From Chloroflexota bacterium (GTDB lineage: Bacteria; Chloroflexota; Anaerolineae; Aggregatilineales; J027): DNA of 64,000 nt. Positions 52,599-60,814 of this stretch are shown here, one piece after another. The notes under the pieces are model-generated. The model was not told the DNA's origin. It did not search any database and was given only the letters and a program-made list of their open reading frames with translations. Location: assembly GCA_013112715.1 (NCBI GenBank), contig JABFGB010000007.1:124001-188000 (forward strand), given 5' to 3'. Within the stretch, counting starts at the first letter, position 1. Every line of letters starts with the position of its first letter. A program made the translations under genes and the position numbers.

Positions 52599-53603
52599 TT
52601 ATTCGAGTGTATAGGTAATCGTGCCGTCAATGATACCTTGAATGACCGCATCGGCGACAAATTTATCAAAGGCGCTGAGGGCGTAGGCTTCGTTATATTC
52701 GATGACCAAGCCACCATTTTCCAGCGTCAGCTTGTAGGAAGTGCCGCCGAGCGTACCCGCCTGAACTTGGGCGATGATTTCTTTCAGCACGACTTCCCAG
52801 TGATAGACCTGATTGGCAACCACAATTTCAGGGGCGAGTTCGGTTTGATTGGACTGCTGACCAAACCACAGCACATTGCCTGTTTCTTTGGCGACACCGA
52901 CTGCACCGACGACCATTTGGGCTGAACCAGTCATCACGTCCGCGCCATTGGCGATGTGGGCTTGGGCGGCTTCGGAGGCCAATGCTACGTCGCTGAACGA
53001 TTGGATGTAGTTGACGTTGACGGCGATTTCGGGGTTGACCCACGCCACACCAGCCTTGAAGCCATCTACATACAGCTTGGCGTCACCGACTTCGATGGGG
53101 CCAACCACACCGATGACATTGCTGTTGGTCAACAAGGCGGCCAACACGCCGTTGACGAAGCCACCTTGATCGGAACCGGCTTCATAGGCATACACATTGT
53201 CATAACCAAAGGTATCCACATCCGTACCCCATGCAAACGACACATCAGGGAATTCAGGTGCCAGTTCTTCAAGGATCGCACCATATTGTGAGCCGTGTGC
53301 GATGATGAGGTTATATTCACCGGAGGCAGCCCATTCACGCAGGGCGATGGCGGCATCATCTACGACAAAAGTGTTTTCCTGAAAGACGAACTCAAAACCA
53401 TCACCCATTTCTTCATCAATGGCGGTGAGTGCGTCAATCATACTTTGGCTAAAGGCGAGGTCGTTGCTGGCACTGGGCATAACCACCGCGACCTTGAAGG
53501 TGTCTTGGGCTTTGGCGGATCGGGTATGGCCTTGTGTCGGGACGACCAATGCCATTATGAGGAGAATTAACGGGAGCAGTAACCATTTCTTGCGAGAAAG
53601 CAT
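52599..53603 (-). CDS. BMP-family ABC transporter substrate-binding protein
   Basis: A 334-residue exported protein. Signal peptide MLSRKKWLLLPLILLIMALVVPTQG, no lipoprotein cysteine, then the BmpA/PnrA-like domain: KVAVVMPSASNDLAFSQSMIDAL, LIIAHGSQYGAILEELAPEFPDVSFAWG, GVVGPIEVGDAKLYVDGFKAGV and ANGADVMTGSAQMVVGAVGVAKETG. Family members bind purine nucleosides or other ligands such as autoinducer-like molecules. AAGGAG lies 9 bases before the ATG. The neighbouring molybdenum hydroxylase genes favour a purine-type ligand, by inference. Confidence 0.9.
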   Translation of the reverse strand: MLSRKKWLLLPLILLIMALVVPTQGHTRSAKAQDTFKVAVVMPSASNDLAFSQSMIDALTAIDEEMGDGFEFVFQENTFVVDDAAIALREWAASGEYNLIIAHGSQYGAILEELAPEFPDVSFAWGTDVDTFGYDNVYAYEAGSDQGGFVNGVLAALLTNSNVIGVVGPIEVGDAKLYVDGFKAGVAWVNPEIAVNVNYIQSFSDVALASEAAQAHIANGADVMTGSAQMVVGAVGVAKETGNVLWFGQQSNQTELAPEIVVANQVYHWEVVLKEIIAQVQAGTLGGTSYKLTLENGGLVIEYNEAYALSAFDKFVADAVIQGIIDGTITYTLE

Positions 53604-53710
53604 ACTCTTCGACTCCTTTGAAATTTGAAATATTCATATACGAACAGCCTGATAAGGCCGTAAAACACTAGTCTAGGTGCTTTCACCGACCACTTGGTGA
53701 AAGAAATTGC

Positions 53711-54646
53711 CTAAGATTCGCCGCGCTCAAAAGGTTTGGTCAATGCGGTGGGCTGCTCCACCCGTTTTGAGGCGAAAATCAGGGTAATAATGGTGACGAC
53801 ATAGGGCGCCATGACCGCAAATTCGGATGGCACATTGATGCCAAGTGCGTTTTCAATGGTCTTGACCTGAAGTTGTAGAGCGTTGACGGTGCTGAACAAC
53901 AACGCCCCACCCATCACCCAATAGGGCCGCCATGCCCCAAAATAGACCAGCGCGACGGCGATAAATCCCTGACCAGCGGTGAGGTTGCTCTGGAAAATAT
54001 TGAGTAGAGCAATAGACAAGGATGCCCCGGCCAGCCCTGCGAATCCACCCCCAATCGTAACCGTCATATAACGCACGCGGGCCACACTAATGCCCATCGC
54101 GTCGGCGGCTTCGGGATTTTGCCCGACAGCCCGAATCTGCAAACCAAAGGTGGTGCGATTCAACACAAAGGCAGAAATCGGCACAAGGGCGAAGGCGATA
54201 TAGACCAATAGATTGTGATGGAAGAAAATTTCACCCAATACGGGGAGGTCGGTTAGTATCGGTAAATTGACACGGGGGAAGCCGTCAATGGGGGTGGGCG
54301 TGACGACGGTCTTTTGAAAGAGCAGTTCACTGAGGCCTAGACCAAAAAGATAGAGGCCGATGCCGCTGATGCCTTGCTCGGCTTGTAGGGTGACGCTGAT
54401 AAACGCCATTGCCAACCCCAACAGCATTCCCACGATTAAGGCGGCAAGTACCCCTAGTAGCAGATTGCCCGTTTCAAAAACGGCATAATAGGCGGCGAAT
54501 GCCCCCAAGAGCATGATGCCGTCCACTCCAAGATTGAGAACACCGCTGCGCTGCCCAAATGTCTCACCGAGACTGGCAAAGATATAGGGAGTCGCCAAAC
54601 GGATTGCCGAGGCTGCGACACTGGCTTTCAAAATATCGGTAATCAT
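53711..54646 (-). CDS. BMP-type ABC transporter permease 2 (NupQ-like)
   Basis: A 311-residue permease with about eight helices. The family signature is FGQRSGVLNLGVDGIMLLGAFAAYYA near residue 30 and RAVGQNPEAADAMGISVARVRYMTVTIGGGFAGLAGASLS in the coupling loop and next helix. It pairs with the upstream permease and overlaps it by 4 bases (ATGA). Confidence 0.9.
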   Translation of the reverse strand: MITDILKASVAASAIRLATPYIFASLGETFGQRSGVLNLGVDGIMLLGAFAAYYAVFETGNLLLGVLAALIVGMLLGLAMAFISVTLQAEQGISGIGLYLFGLGLSELLFQKTVVTPTPIDGFPRVNLPILTDLPVLGEIFFHHNLLVYIAFALVPISAFVLNRTTFGLQIRAVGQNPEAADAMGISVARVRYMTVTIGGGFAGLAGASLSIALLNIFQSNLTAGQGFIAVALVYFGAWRPYWVMGGALLFSTVNALQLQVKTIENALGINVPSEFAVMAPYVVTIITLIFASKRVEQPTALTKPFERGES

Positions 54647-55854
54647 TTGGCGGCCTCCTCTTGTAAGGCGGGAAGGGATTTGGGAGTAGCAGGGGTCGGC
54701 TGCGGTGGGACACTGGCACGGCGCTTGGTCAGGCGCTTAGTAAAAATTTGGGTGCTGACCACAAAAATGACTACCAAACCGTTGAGGGTCGTAATCAATG
54801 AGGCGGGTACTTGCACCTCCCGCTGGATGCTTTGGGCGCCAATTAACAATGCCCCAAAAAATACCGAGGCCGGAATGGTGCCGACGGGATGCAGACCGCC
54901 AAATAGGGCTGCGACAATACCATTAAAGCCTGCATTCCCAGTGAAGCCCGCTGCCGAGCCATCGGTTTGCAAGCGATATTGGAGGCCAATCACTTGTACT
55001 GCCCCCGCGAGACCCGCACATCCACCCGAAATTAGGATGGAATAGAGTACCTGCCGCTTAACATTAATCCCTGCATAACGGGAGGCCCGGTCACTTTGAC
55101 CAACGGCGCGAATACGATAGCCGAGGGTGGTACGCCACAACAAAATATAGACGACCACCGCCAATGCCAAGCCGACGATTAAGCCAGCGTGGAGGCGGGT
55201 TGGGGTGTCACTAAACCAATCTATACGGGGGAGTTTGGCATGTTCTTCAATACGAGCCGTTTTGGGGATGCGATTGACACGATCTTTTTGCTCAGGATCG
55301 AGTAGGACACCATTCAATAGGTAATTCATCAGTTGTAGGGCGATTTGATTCAGCATGATGGTACTGAGGATTTCGTTGACGCCAAAATAGGCTTTGAGCA
55401 CCCCGGCAATGCCACCCCACAGCGCTCCTGCCAAAAAGCCCGCCAGCAATGAGAGGGTCACAACGGTGATCTGCGGGAAATCGTTGATGGGCACATTTTC
55501 GATGAAACGCGGGACGGTATCGAGGGAAAGGGCAATCCAGACACCCGCCAACGCCCCGATAATCATTTGGCCTTCACCGCCGACGTTGATGACCCCTCCA
55601 CGAAAGGCTACACAAATGCCAATGCCGACAAATAACAATGGGGTTGCTTTGACCAGTGTTTCGGCGCGGGAATTGGTAGTGCCGAAAGCACCTTCATAGA
55701 GAGCTTGATAGGCTTTGATGGGGTCAGCGTCCATCAGCATAATCATGACTGAGCCAACCAACAAAGCCGCCCCAACTGCTAATAACAACAGGGTGATGTT
55801 GAGGGAAATATTGACTAATTTTGAGGTATTTAAAAAGCGGCGAACGATAGCCAT
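54643..55854 (-). CDS. BMP-type ABC transporter permease 1 (NupP-like)
   Basis: A 403-residue permease, first gene of the uptake and oxidation operon. Conserved pieces are KATPLLFVGIGICVAFRGGVINVGGEGQMIIGA near residue 70 and RAVGQSDRASRYAGINVKRQVLYSILISGGCAGLAGA in the coupling loop. It ends with an Arg/Pro/Thr-rich cytoplasmic tail. The ribosome-binding site is weak (GGAA). It is the partner of the next permease (overlap of 4 bases). Confidence 0.9.
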   Translation of the reverse strand: MAIVRRFLNTSKLVNISLNITLLLLAVGAALLVGSVMIMLMDADPIKAYQALYEGAFGTTNSRAETLVKATPLLFVGIGICVAFRGGVINVGGEGQMIIGALAGVWIALSLDTVPRFIENVPINDFPQITVVTLSLLAGFLAGALWGGIAGVLKAYFGVNEILSTIMLNQIALQLMNYLLNGVLLDPEQKDRVNRIPKTARIEEHAKLPRIDWFSDTPTRLHAGLIVGLALAVVVYILLWRTTLGYRIRAVGQSDRASRYAGINVKRQVLYSILISGGCAGLAGAVQVIGLQYRLQTDGSAAGFTGNAGFNGIVAALFGGLHPVGTIPASVFFGALLIGAQSIQREVQVPASLITTLNGLVVIFVVSTQIFTKRLTKRRASVPPQPTPATPKSLPALQEEAAK

Positions 55855-56114
55855 TGACTATTCCATGCTGCGATCATAAATGTCTCTTTAGTGTTGCAGT
55901 ATGGCGCAAACTTATTTAAATTTCAAATGGCATATGTATCAACTTTATACAGCTTTTCGACACCTCCGATCATTTGGAAATGATTGAAAGGCCGAAAAAT
56001 AGAGGGTAGCAGGCGTGAGGGAGTAGGTGTGTCGTTGAAAACTGCCAAGACAAGCGGGCGGGGTTCTGGTAAAATCCCACCCAGATAATTCTCTATTAGG
56101 CTTGAGGATGCAGT

Positions 56115-57458
56115 GTGACCACTCCACTCAATCGTTTGAAGCAGTATAAATCGTGGGGGCGCTATCCCACCGTTGAACATAAGGCAATCCACCAGATTCA
56201 CTGGCGGAGTGATTTGCCGGACGTTAATCAATTTGAAGAAACCGTACTGCCCTATGGTTATGGGCGCAGTTATGGGGATAGCTGCCTGAATGAGGGCGGT
56301 ATCTTGTTGGATACCAGCTATATGCAGCAGTTTATGGTCTTTGATGCCGAACAAGGCCTTGTGCGCTGTGAAGCAGGGGTCTCGCTAGAACAGGTATTGG
56401 AAGTGATTGTGCCGTGTGGCTGGTTTTTACCCGTCACCCCCGGTACAAAATTTGTATCTATTGGTGGGGCGATTGCCAATGATGTGCATGGCAAAAATCA
56501 CCACCGCGCCGGAACCTTTGGCTGTCATGTCACCCAATTTGAATTGGTGCGTTCGGATGGCACCTATATTTGTTCACCGACGGAAAATGCAGAATTGTTT
56601 CGGGCGACCATCGGTGGTTTGGGCCTGACAGGGATCATTACATGGGCCGAGTTTAAGCTCAAACGAATTCCCAGCCCGTTGATTGACCAAGAGAAAATCC
56701 GCTTTGCCAACCTAGACGAATTTTTTGCGATTTCGGCGGAGATGGATCAAAGGTTTGAATACCTTATGTCTTGGTCGGACTGCCTTTCGGGTGGGGACAG
56801 CATGGGACGCGGCATTTTTATGGCGGGGAATTTTTATGACCCCCCTCTCGGCGCTGAACCATCCACCAAAAAACTGAAGCCGTTTGTGCCCTTTGATCTA
56901 CCTTCGATTGCGTTAAATACACTCTCGGTGAAGGCATTTAACGCCGTTTTGTATCGCGTGCCGCTGGGTAAGCGTGTGCGCAGCATTGTCCATTATGAAC
57001 CGTTTTATTACCCATTAGATGCTATCAATAATTGGTATCGGCTGTATGGCAAACGGGGCTTTTTGCAGTATCAATTGGTTGTGCCATTTGAGGGTGATAA
57101 TGAACCCATCCGGGAGGTGTATCGGCGCATTGCCCAATCGGGTGAGGGGTCGTTTTTAGTGGTGCTGAAGGCCTTTGGCGATATTGTCTCACCGGGGATG
57201 ATGTCGTTCCCGATGCCGGGGGTGACATTGGCGCTCGATTTTGCATTTAATGGCGAAAAGACCCTAAAATTGTTGGATGAGTTGGATATGATTGTGCGCG
57301 AAGCTAAGGGTCGGGTGTATCCAGCAAAAGATGCGCGGATGTCGCCGGAGAATTTCCGAGCCTATTACCCTCAATGGGAAGAATTTGCACACTATATTGA
57401 CCCGAAATTCTCGTCCAGTTTCTGGCGGCGGGTCACAGCATCAGCGAATGGACAATAA
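56115..57458 (+). CDS. FAD-binding oxidoreductase, DprE1-like
   Basis: A 447-residue FAD-linked oxidase of the family of decaprenylphosphoryl-ribose 2'-epimerase subunit DprE1. The FAD motif is YGYGRSYGDSCLNEGG, followed by GTKFVSIGGAIANDVHGKNHHRAGTFGCHV and LGLTGIITWAEFKLKRI. The C-terminal substrate-binding region ends KDARMSPENFRAYYPQWEEF. It would oxidise a lipid-linked sugar alcohol so that the reductase encoded 3 bases downstream can re-reduce it, inverting a hydroxyl. The lipid-sugar substrate in this organism is not known. The start is GTG with GAGG upstream. Confidence 0.85.
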   Translation: MTTPLNRLKQYKSWGRYPTVEHKAIHQIHWRSDLPDVNQFEETVLPYGYGRSYGDSCLNEGGILLDTSYMQQFMVFDAEQGLVRCEAGVSLEQVLEVIVPCGWFLPVTPGTKFVSIGGAIANDVHGKNHHRAGTFGCHVTQFELVRSDGTYICSPTENAELFRATIGGLGLTGIITWAEFKLKRIPSPLIDQEKIRFANLDEFFAISAEMDQRFEYLMSWSDCLSGGDSMGRGIFMAGNFYDPPLGAEPSTKKLKPFVPFDLPSIALNTLSVKAFNAVLYRVPLGKRVRSIVHYEPFYYPLDAINNWYRLYGKRGFLQYQLVVPFEGDNEPIREVYRRIAQSGEGSFLVVLKAFGDIVSPGMMSFPMPGVTLALDFAFNGEKTLKLLDELDMIVREAKGRVYPAKDARMSPENFRAYYPQWEEFAHYIDPKFSSSFWRRVTASANGQ

Positions 57459-57460
57459 CT

Positions 57461-58198
57461 ATGTTGAAAATTATGATTATCGGCGCGACCTCTACAATCG
57501 CGCAGGAAACCGCCCGTTTTTTTGCCACCGAGGGGGCTGAATTTTTCCTTGTCGGTATCCCGGCTGACAAACTTGCGCTGATAAAAGATGATTTGGTTGC
57601 ACGGGGGGCTAAACGGGCCGAAATCTATGAAGCCGACTTAACCGATTTTGACAAGCACCCCCAAATCATCGAATCAGCTGTTCAGGCAATGGGTAGCATT
57701 GACGCGGTGCTGATTGCACACGGCACACTGGGGAATCAGAAGGCTGCCGAAGCCAGTGTTGAGGTTGCGTTGAAAGAAATCAACCTGAATCTCCTCAGCA
57801 ATATATCGCTACTGACCCTGTTAGCCAATTATTTTGAGAAACAACGGCGCGGTTGTATTGCGGTTATTTCATCAGTCGCAGGAGATCGTGGACGCGGTAG
57901 TAATTATGTTTATGGCACCGCGAAGGCCGGTACCACCACATTTATGCAAGGGTTACGCAATCGGTTAGCGAAATCCGGTGTAGCGGTAGTGACGATTAAG
58001 CCCGGTTTGGTGGATACCCCGATGACTGCCGATATTAAAAAGAACTTCCTGTTCTCCGACCCCGCCACCGTTGGGAAAGCCATTTACCTCGGCATGAAAA
58101 AGGGCAAGGATACGGTGTATGCCCCGTGGTTCTGGCGCTATATCATGGCGATCATTATCCACATCCCCGAATTCATCTTTAAGAAGATGAGCCTGTAA
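57461..58198 (+). CDS. Short-chain dehydrogenase, DprE2-like
   Basis: A 245-residue SDR. The NAD(P)H-binding motif is IIGATSTIAQETARFF (GxxxxIG-type), IAHGTLGNQ in the fourth strand, catalytic Ser in ISSVAGDRG and the YGTAKAG (YxxxK) pair. It has a hydrophobic C-terminus (MAIIIHIPEFIFKKM), which places it at the membrane as DprE2 proteins are. It completes the epimerisation with the DprE1-like protein. The next feature is a terminator, so the two genes form an operon on their own. No UbiA-type phosphoribosyltransferase is nearby. Confidence 0.85.
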   Translation: MLKIMIIGATSTIAQETARFFATEGAEFFLVGIPADKLALIKDDLVARGAKRAEIYEADLTDFDKHPQIIESAVQAMGSIDAVLIAHGTLGNQKAAEASVEVALKEINLNLLSNISLLTLLANYFEKQRRGCIAVISSVAGDRGRGSNYVYGTAKAGTTTFMQGLRNRLAKSGVAVVTIKPGLVDTPMTADIKKNFLFSDPATVGKAIYLGMKKGKDTVYAPWFWRYIMAIIIHIPEFIFKKMSL

Positions 58199-58221
58199 AC
58201 GACCTTCAAGAACTTTCTACA

Positions 58222-58255
58222 GGGCAGGTCATTTGTGTAGGCCTGCCTTTTGTTT
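58222..58255 (+). terminator. Terminator of the DprE1/E2-like operon
   Basis: GGCAGG (58223-58228) pairs with CCTGCC (58242-58247), followed by TTTTGTTT. Confidence 0.7.
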
Positions 58256-58260
58256 ATCTC

Positions 58261-59694
58261 CTAAAGGCCAATATCCGTACAGGTAATTGGGTCAGTTCCG
58301 CGACTTGCCATCACGAGTGTCCAATAATGGTCTAAATCGCTATTGGGATTAGAGACATGTCCCAAGCCCATTTCGCGCATGTTGGGGTCAAGGCTATACT
58401 CCGTGCCCCATGAACCAAGTGCGGCTGCCACACTGGTCGGGCCACCCGCGATGTTTTGTCCAACGAATATCCAAGGATAGCCTTGATCGGTGACACGATC
58501 CCCGACTGTGCTACCGTTTGAGCCAATATGATCCACAAAATTGTTGACGGCCATATCCACGCTGTGGTTTACAGCGGCGTTGTTTAGCAATGGGCTAAGA
58601 ATCACCGGATTCAGACCATTCGAGCAGCGGGCCTGATTAATTAGCGCCAACATATCATAGCTGTTGTCAATAATGGTATAGCCCGGTGTACTCGTCGGTG
58701 TTGGTGTGGCAGTTTCAACGATTGAGGTTGCGGTCTCCGTTGGTGTCGCGGTAGGTGTCGCTGTGTGCGTCTCAGTTGGACTGGAAGTGACAGTAGGTGA
58801 CGCCGTTTCATCAATAAAGGATGCTGCCGTATCGGTTGCGGTAGGTGTCGCCGTAGCGGTTGCTGTCGGCGTCGGCGTGGGTGTGTCCGAAGCAACAGGC
58901 GGGTTGATGGATGAGTCTTCGGTAGATGTTGCCGTCGCTGTCAGAGTTACTGTTGAAGTCGCGGTTGGGGTAGACGTATTGGAATTACCTCCCGGATTCG
59001 GCGCAGTGGTGCTTGAGGGGGTAGAACTTGCCGCAATGAGTTCCGTCGCACTCCCGGTTGGCGTTGGCGTGTCGGACAGTGTGCCGGTGGGGGTTGCTGT
59101 GGTGGTCGGGGTTTCCGTCATCAGCGTGCCCGTTGGGGTTTCGGTAGCAGTTGGGCCAAACGAAATAATGATTGGAGAGGGTGGGATAAATTGGTTGGGT
59201 GTTGGCAGCAACCAGTCAATCGGCGTTGGTGAAGCAAAACCCTCGGTGGATAGCGTCGCAGTGGGTGGTACATTATTTGCTGGACGGCGGGTCGGTGTCG
59301 GGCTGGATACTAATGCCTGTACGGTGGGTTCATCGGCGTCATTAATCCCGCCAAACAAATTGAGGCCGAGGAAGACAAATAACCCGATGGCTAGGGCGAC
59401 AAAAGGTACACCTGCGACCAAGAATCCAGTGAGGCGGCGCTGCTGACGCTGTTCAATGTTTAATAGACCGCGCTGGGCTTGGGCATGATAAGGATCGAGT
59501 TGTAACGCCTGCAAAAAATAACGGCGGGCTTCGGCGGGGCGGGAAAGATACCCCATTAAAACCAATGCCTCGACATGATTGGGCACTTGTTTCAGTAAGA
59601 TCAGCAAGGTGCGCCGCGCTTCGGCATGATGGCCTGATTGCACAAGTGCATAGGCTGATTCAAATAATGGGTCGGGCAGTGGCTGGTAGTTCAT
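58261..59694 (-). CDS. TPR - membrane helix - Thr/Pro-rich linker - CAP (SCP/PR-1) domain protein
   Basis: A 477-residue surface protein. Residues 8-80 are a cytoplasmic TPR-like pair (AEARRTLLILLKQVPNHVEALVLMGYL; AEARRYFLQALQLDPYHAQAQ). A transmembrane helix spans about 88-114. A 230-residue Thr/Pro/Ser/Ala linker follows (TPTPTATATATPTAT and the like) that would span the cell wall. The last 125 residues are a CAP domain: LINQARCSNGLNPVILSPLLNNAA, NHSVDMAVNNFVDHIGSNGSTVGDR, FVGQNIAGG and HYWTLVMA, with the usual putative active histidine/glutamate-type residues of the fold. The start ATG has no strong ribosome-binding site. Confidence 0.85.
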   Translation of the reverse strand: MNYQPLPDPLFESAYALVQSGHHAEARRTLLILLKQVPNHVEALVLMGYLSRPAEARRYFLQALQLDPYHAQAQRGLLNIEQRQQRRLTGFLVAGVPFVALAIGLFVFLGLNLFGGINDADEPTVQALVSSPTPTRRPANNVPPTATLSTEGFASPTPIDWLLPTPNQFIPPSPIIISFGPTATETPTGTLMTETPTTTATPTGTLSDTPTPTGSATELIAASSTPSSTTAPNPGGNSNTSTPTATSTVTLTATATSTEDSSINPPVASDTPTPTPTATATATPTATDTAASFIDETASPTVTSSPTETHTATPTATPTETATSIVETATPTPTSTPGYTIIDNSYDMLALINQARCSNGLNPVILSPLLNNAAVNHSVDMAVNNFVDHIGSNGSTVGDRVTDQGYPWIFVGQNIAGGPTSVAAALGSWGTEYSLDPNMREMGLGHVSNPNSDLDHYWTLVMASRGTDPITCTDIGL

Positions 59695-59808
59695 ATGCCG
59701 GGCTACTTATGGTTAGAAATTCACCTTTGCCACAATGGTAGCATATTGTGGGGAGTCAGTACGGGGCGGGTTGCCTACCAACTGTGATTAACCACCAAAA
59801 CGTGGGGT

Positions 59809-59836
59809 TTGCGTAGGTGAGGCTTGAGGCTATAAT
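59809..59836 (+). promoter_or_regulatory. Promoter of gatC
   Basis: TTGCGT (59809-59814), a 16-base spacer and a perfect TATAAT (59831-59836), about 29 bases before the gatC ATG. Confidence 0.6.
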
Positions 59837-59864
59837 GCCCCTTTATAACAGGAGAGAAAATCTT

Positions 59865-60152
59865 ATGTCCCTTAGCCGTGCCGAAGTTGAACATATCGCT
59901 GAACTTGCCAAGCTGAACTTGACCGAAGCTGAACTTGACCAATATGCGGTGCAGCTTTCGGCTATTTTGGATTACATCGCGGAACTGAATGCCCTCAATA
60001 CCGATGATATTCCCCCTACCGCCTCGGTGCTGCCATTGAAAAATGTGTTGGCGGCGGATGACGTGGTGTTTGGCCTTGACCAAAAAGCCGCCCTTGCTAA
60101 TGCGCCGGATGCCGAAGCCGGGCAGTTCCGCGTACAGGCGATTTTGGAGTGA
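59865..60152 (+). CDS. gatC: Asp-tRNA(Asn)/Glu-tRNA(Gln) amidotransferase subunit C
   Basis: A 95-residue protein that stabilises the GatAB amidotransferase, which makes Gln-tRNA or Asn-tRNA from mischarged precursors. The family pattern LSRAEVEHIAELAKLNLTEAELDQYAVQLSAILDYIAELNAL and the C-terminal ANAPDAEAGQFRVQAILE are intact. AGGAG lies about 9 bases before the ATG at 59865; a longer frame from 59817 starts inside the promoter. gatA and gatB do not follow it here, so it stands alone, separated by the 60.2 kb inverted repeat. Confidence 0.92.
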   Translation: MSLSRAEVEHIAELAKLNLTEAELDQYAVQLSAILDYIAELNALNTDDIPPTASVLPLKNVLAADDVVFGLDQKAALANAPDAEAGQFRVQAILE

Positions 60153-60180
60153 TATTGGATTTGTCCGATGCCTATAGAGA

Positions 60181-60326
60181 TCAGCCTAAGCTGCTCTGTT
60201 GCAAGGTTGGGTATTGAAAGCAGGACAAGTCACGAACTATGCCCCTACAAGGCCGTTTTCCACTGTAGGGGTAGGTCTCAGACTTGCCCAATTTTGAACT
60301 TCGCAACTGAGCAGCTTAAGCCGTGA
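60181..60326. repeat. Long imperfect inverted repeat (MITE-like hairpin element)
   Basis: The left arm TCAGCCTAAGCTGCTCTG... (60181-60208) matches the complement of the right arm (60297-60326), which reads GGCTTAAGCTGCTCAGTTGC on the other strand. Inside it, GCCCCTACA (60241-60249) and TGTAGGGGTAGG (60264-60275) form a second nested stem, with ACAAGTC/GACTTG between. The whole 146-bp element could fold into one long hairpin. It has the look of a small non-autonomous repeat; there is no ORF for a transposase. Confidence 0.65.
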
Positions 60327-60810
60327 TTTAATCGAGCTAATTCCAGAGGCTCTAATTATGGCATCGAAGTAGTGGAACGATGATGAAAAAGAGTCAGATC
60401 CTTTGTTGACCATTGTTTTAGCCCCATGACTATCGTTGCCGCAATCCACCTCGTCTGATATATCCGACCCAGCGACATCAAGACCAAAAGCGAATTTGAC
60501 ACAGTGGTCACCAGCCAACCATTGTAGAATACTATAAGAAGCTATGTACGACATGCAGTCTGATGAAACCCGCTACGGACAATTTTGAAAAAGACCTAGC
60601 AGGCACAGCGAAAGTCTTGCGGATTGATTTTCTGAGCATGGTTGGGCACAGCACCATCCGTCAATATGAGGCCAAAATCATTTCGACCAATTTGGTACTT
60701 GATCCCTATAGAGGGGTGGTTTTTCACCAAACCGGGACATTCGATTCCGATTTTATTAAATCAAAGGTGATAGGTCTGCAAAATCCTGAACCTCAACCCA
60801 TGAACTACCT
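60327..60810. other. Low-information region after the inverted repeat
   Basis: About 480 bases with only short frames of no recognised family. A leftward frame (60237-60554) runs into the inverted repeat and shows no ribosome-binding site; a rightward one (60563-60814) is listed separately. It may be the eroded remains of a gene, but no homology is recognised. Confidence 0.4.
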
Positions 60811-60814
60811 CTAA
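60563..60814 (+). CDS. Doubtful small hypothetical protein
   Basis: An 83-residue frame (MKPATDNFEKDLAGTAK..., ending PEPQPMNYL) with ordinary protein-like composition but no ribosome-binding site, no recognised domain and no membrane segment. Its stop overlaps the convergent zinc-finger gene by 4 bases. It could be a real small gene or a remnant of a degraded one. Confidence 0.25.
   Translation: MKPATDNFEKDLAGTAKVLRIDFLSMVGHSTIRQYEAKIISTNLVLDPYRGVVFHQTGTFDSDFIKSKVIGLQNPEPQPMNYL

Noticed and set aside
55923-56354. 143-residue leftward open frame over the DprE1-like gene start
   Set aside because: It covers the intergenic region and the 5' part of the oxidase gene, with no ribosome-binding site or domain.
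58700-59300. Possible CRISPR-like array of short repeats
   Set aside because: Repeat units are irregular TPTPTAT-type codons inside an open frame, without constant repeats and unique spacers.
58706-59446. 246-residue rightward frame of Val/Gly/Ala repeats
   Set aside because: It is the reverse reading of the Thr/Pro stalk codons in the CAP protein; repeats arise from the DNA simple sequence.
60237-60554. 105-residue leftward open frame
   Set aside because: It ends inside the 60.2 kb inverted repeat, has no ribosome-binding site and no recognised domain.
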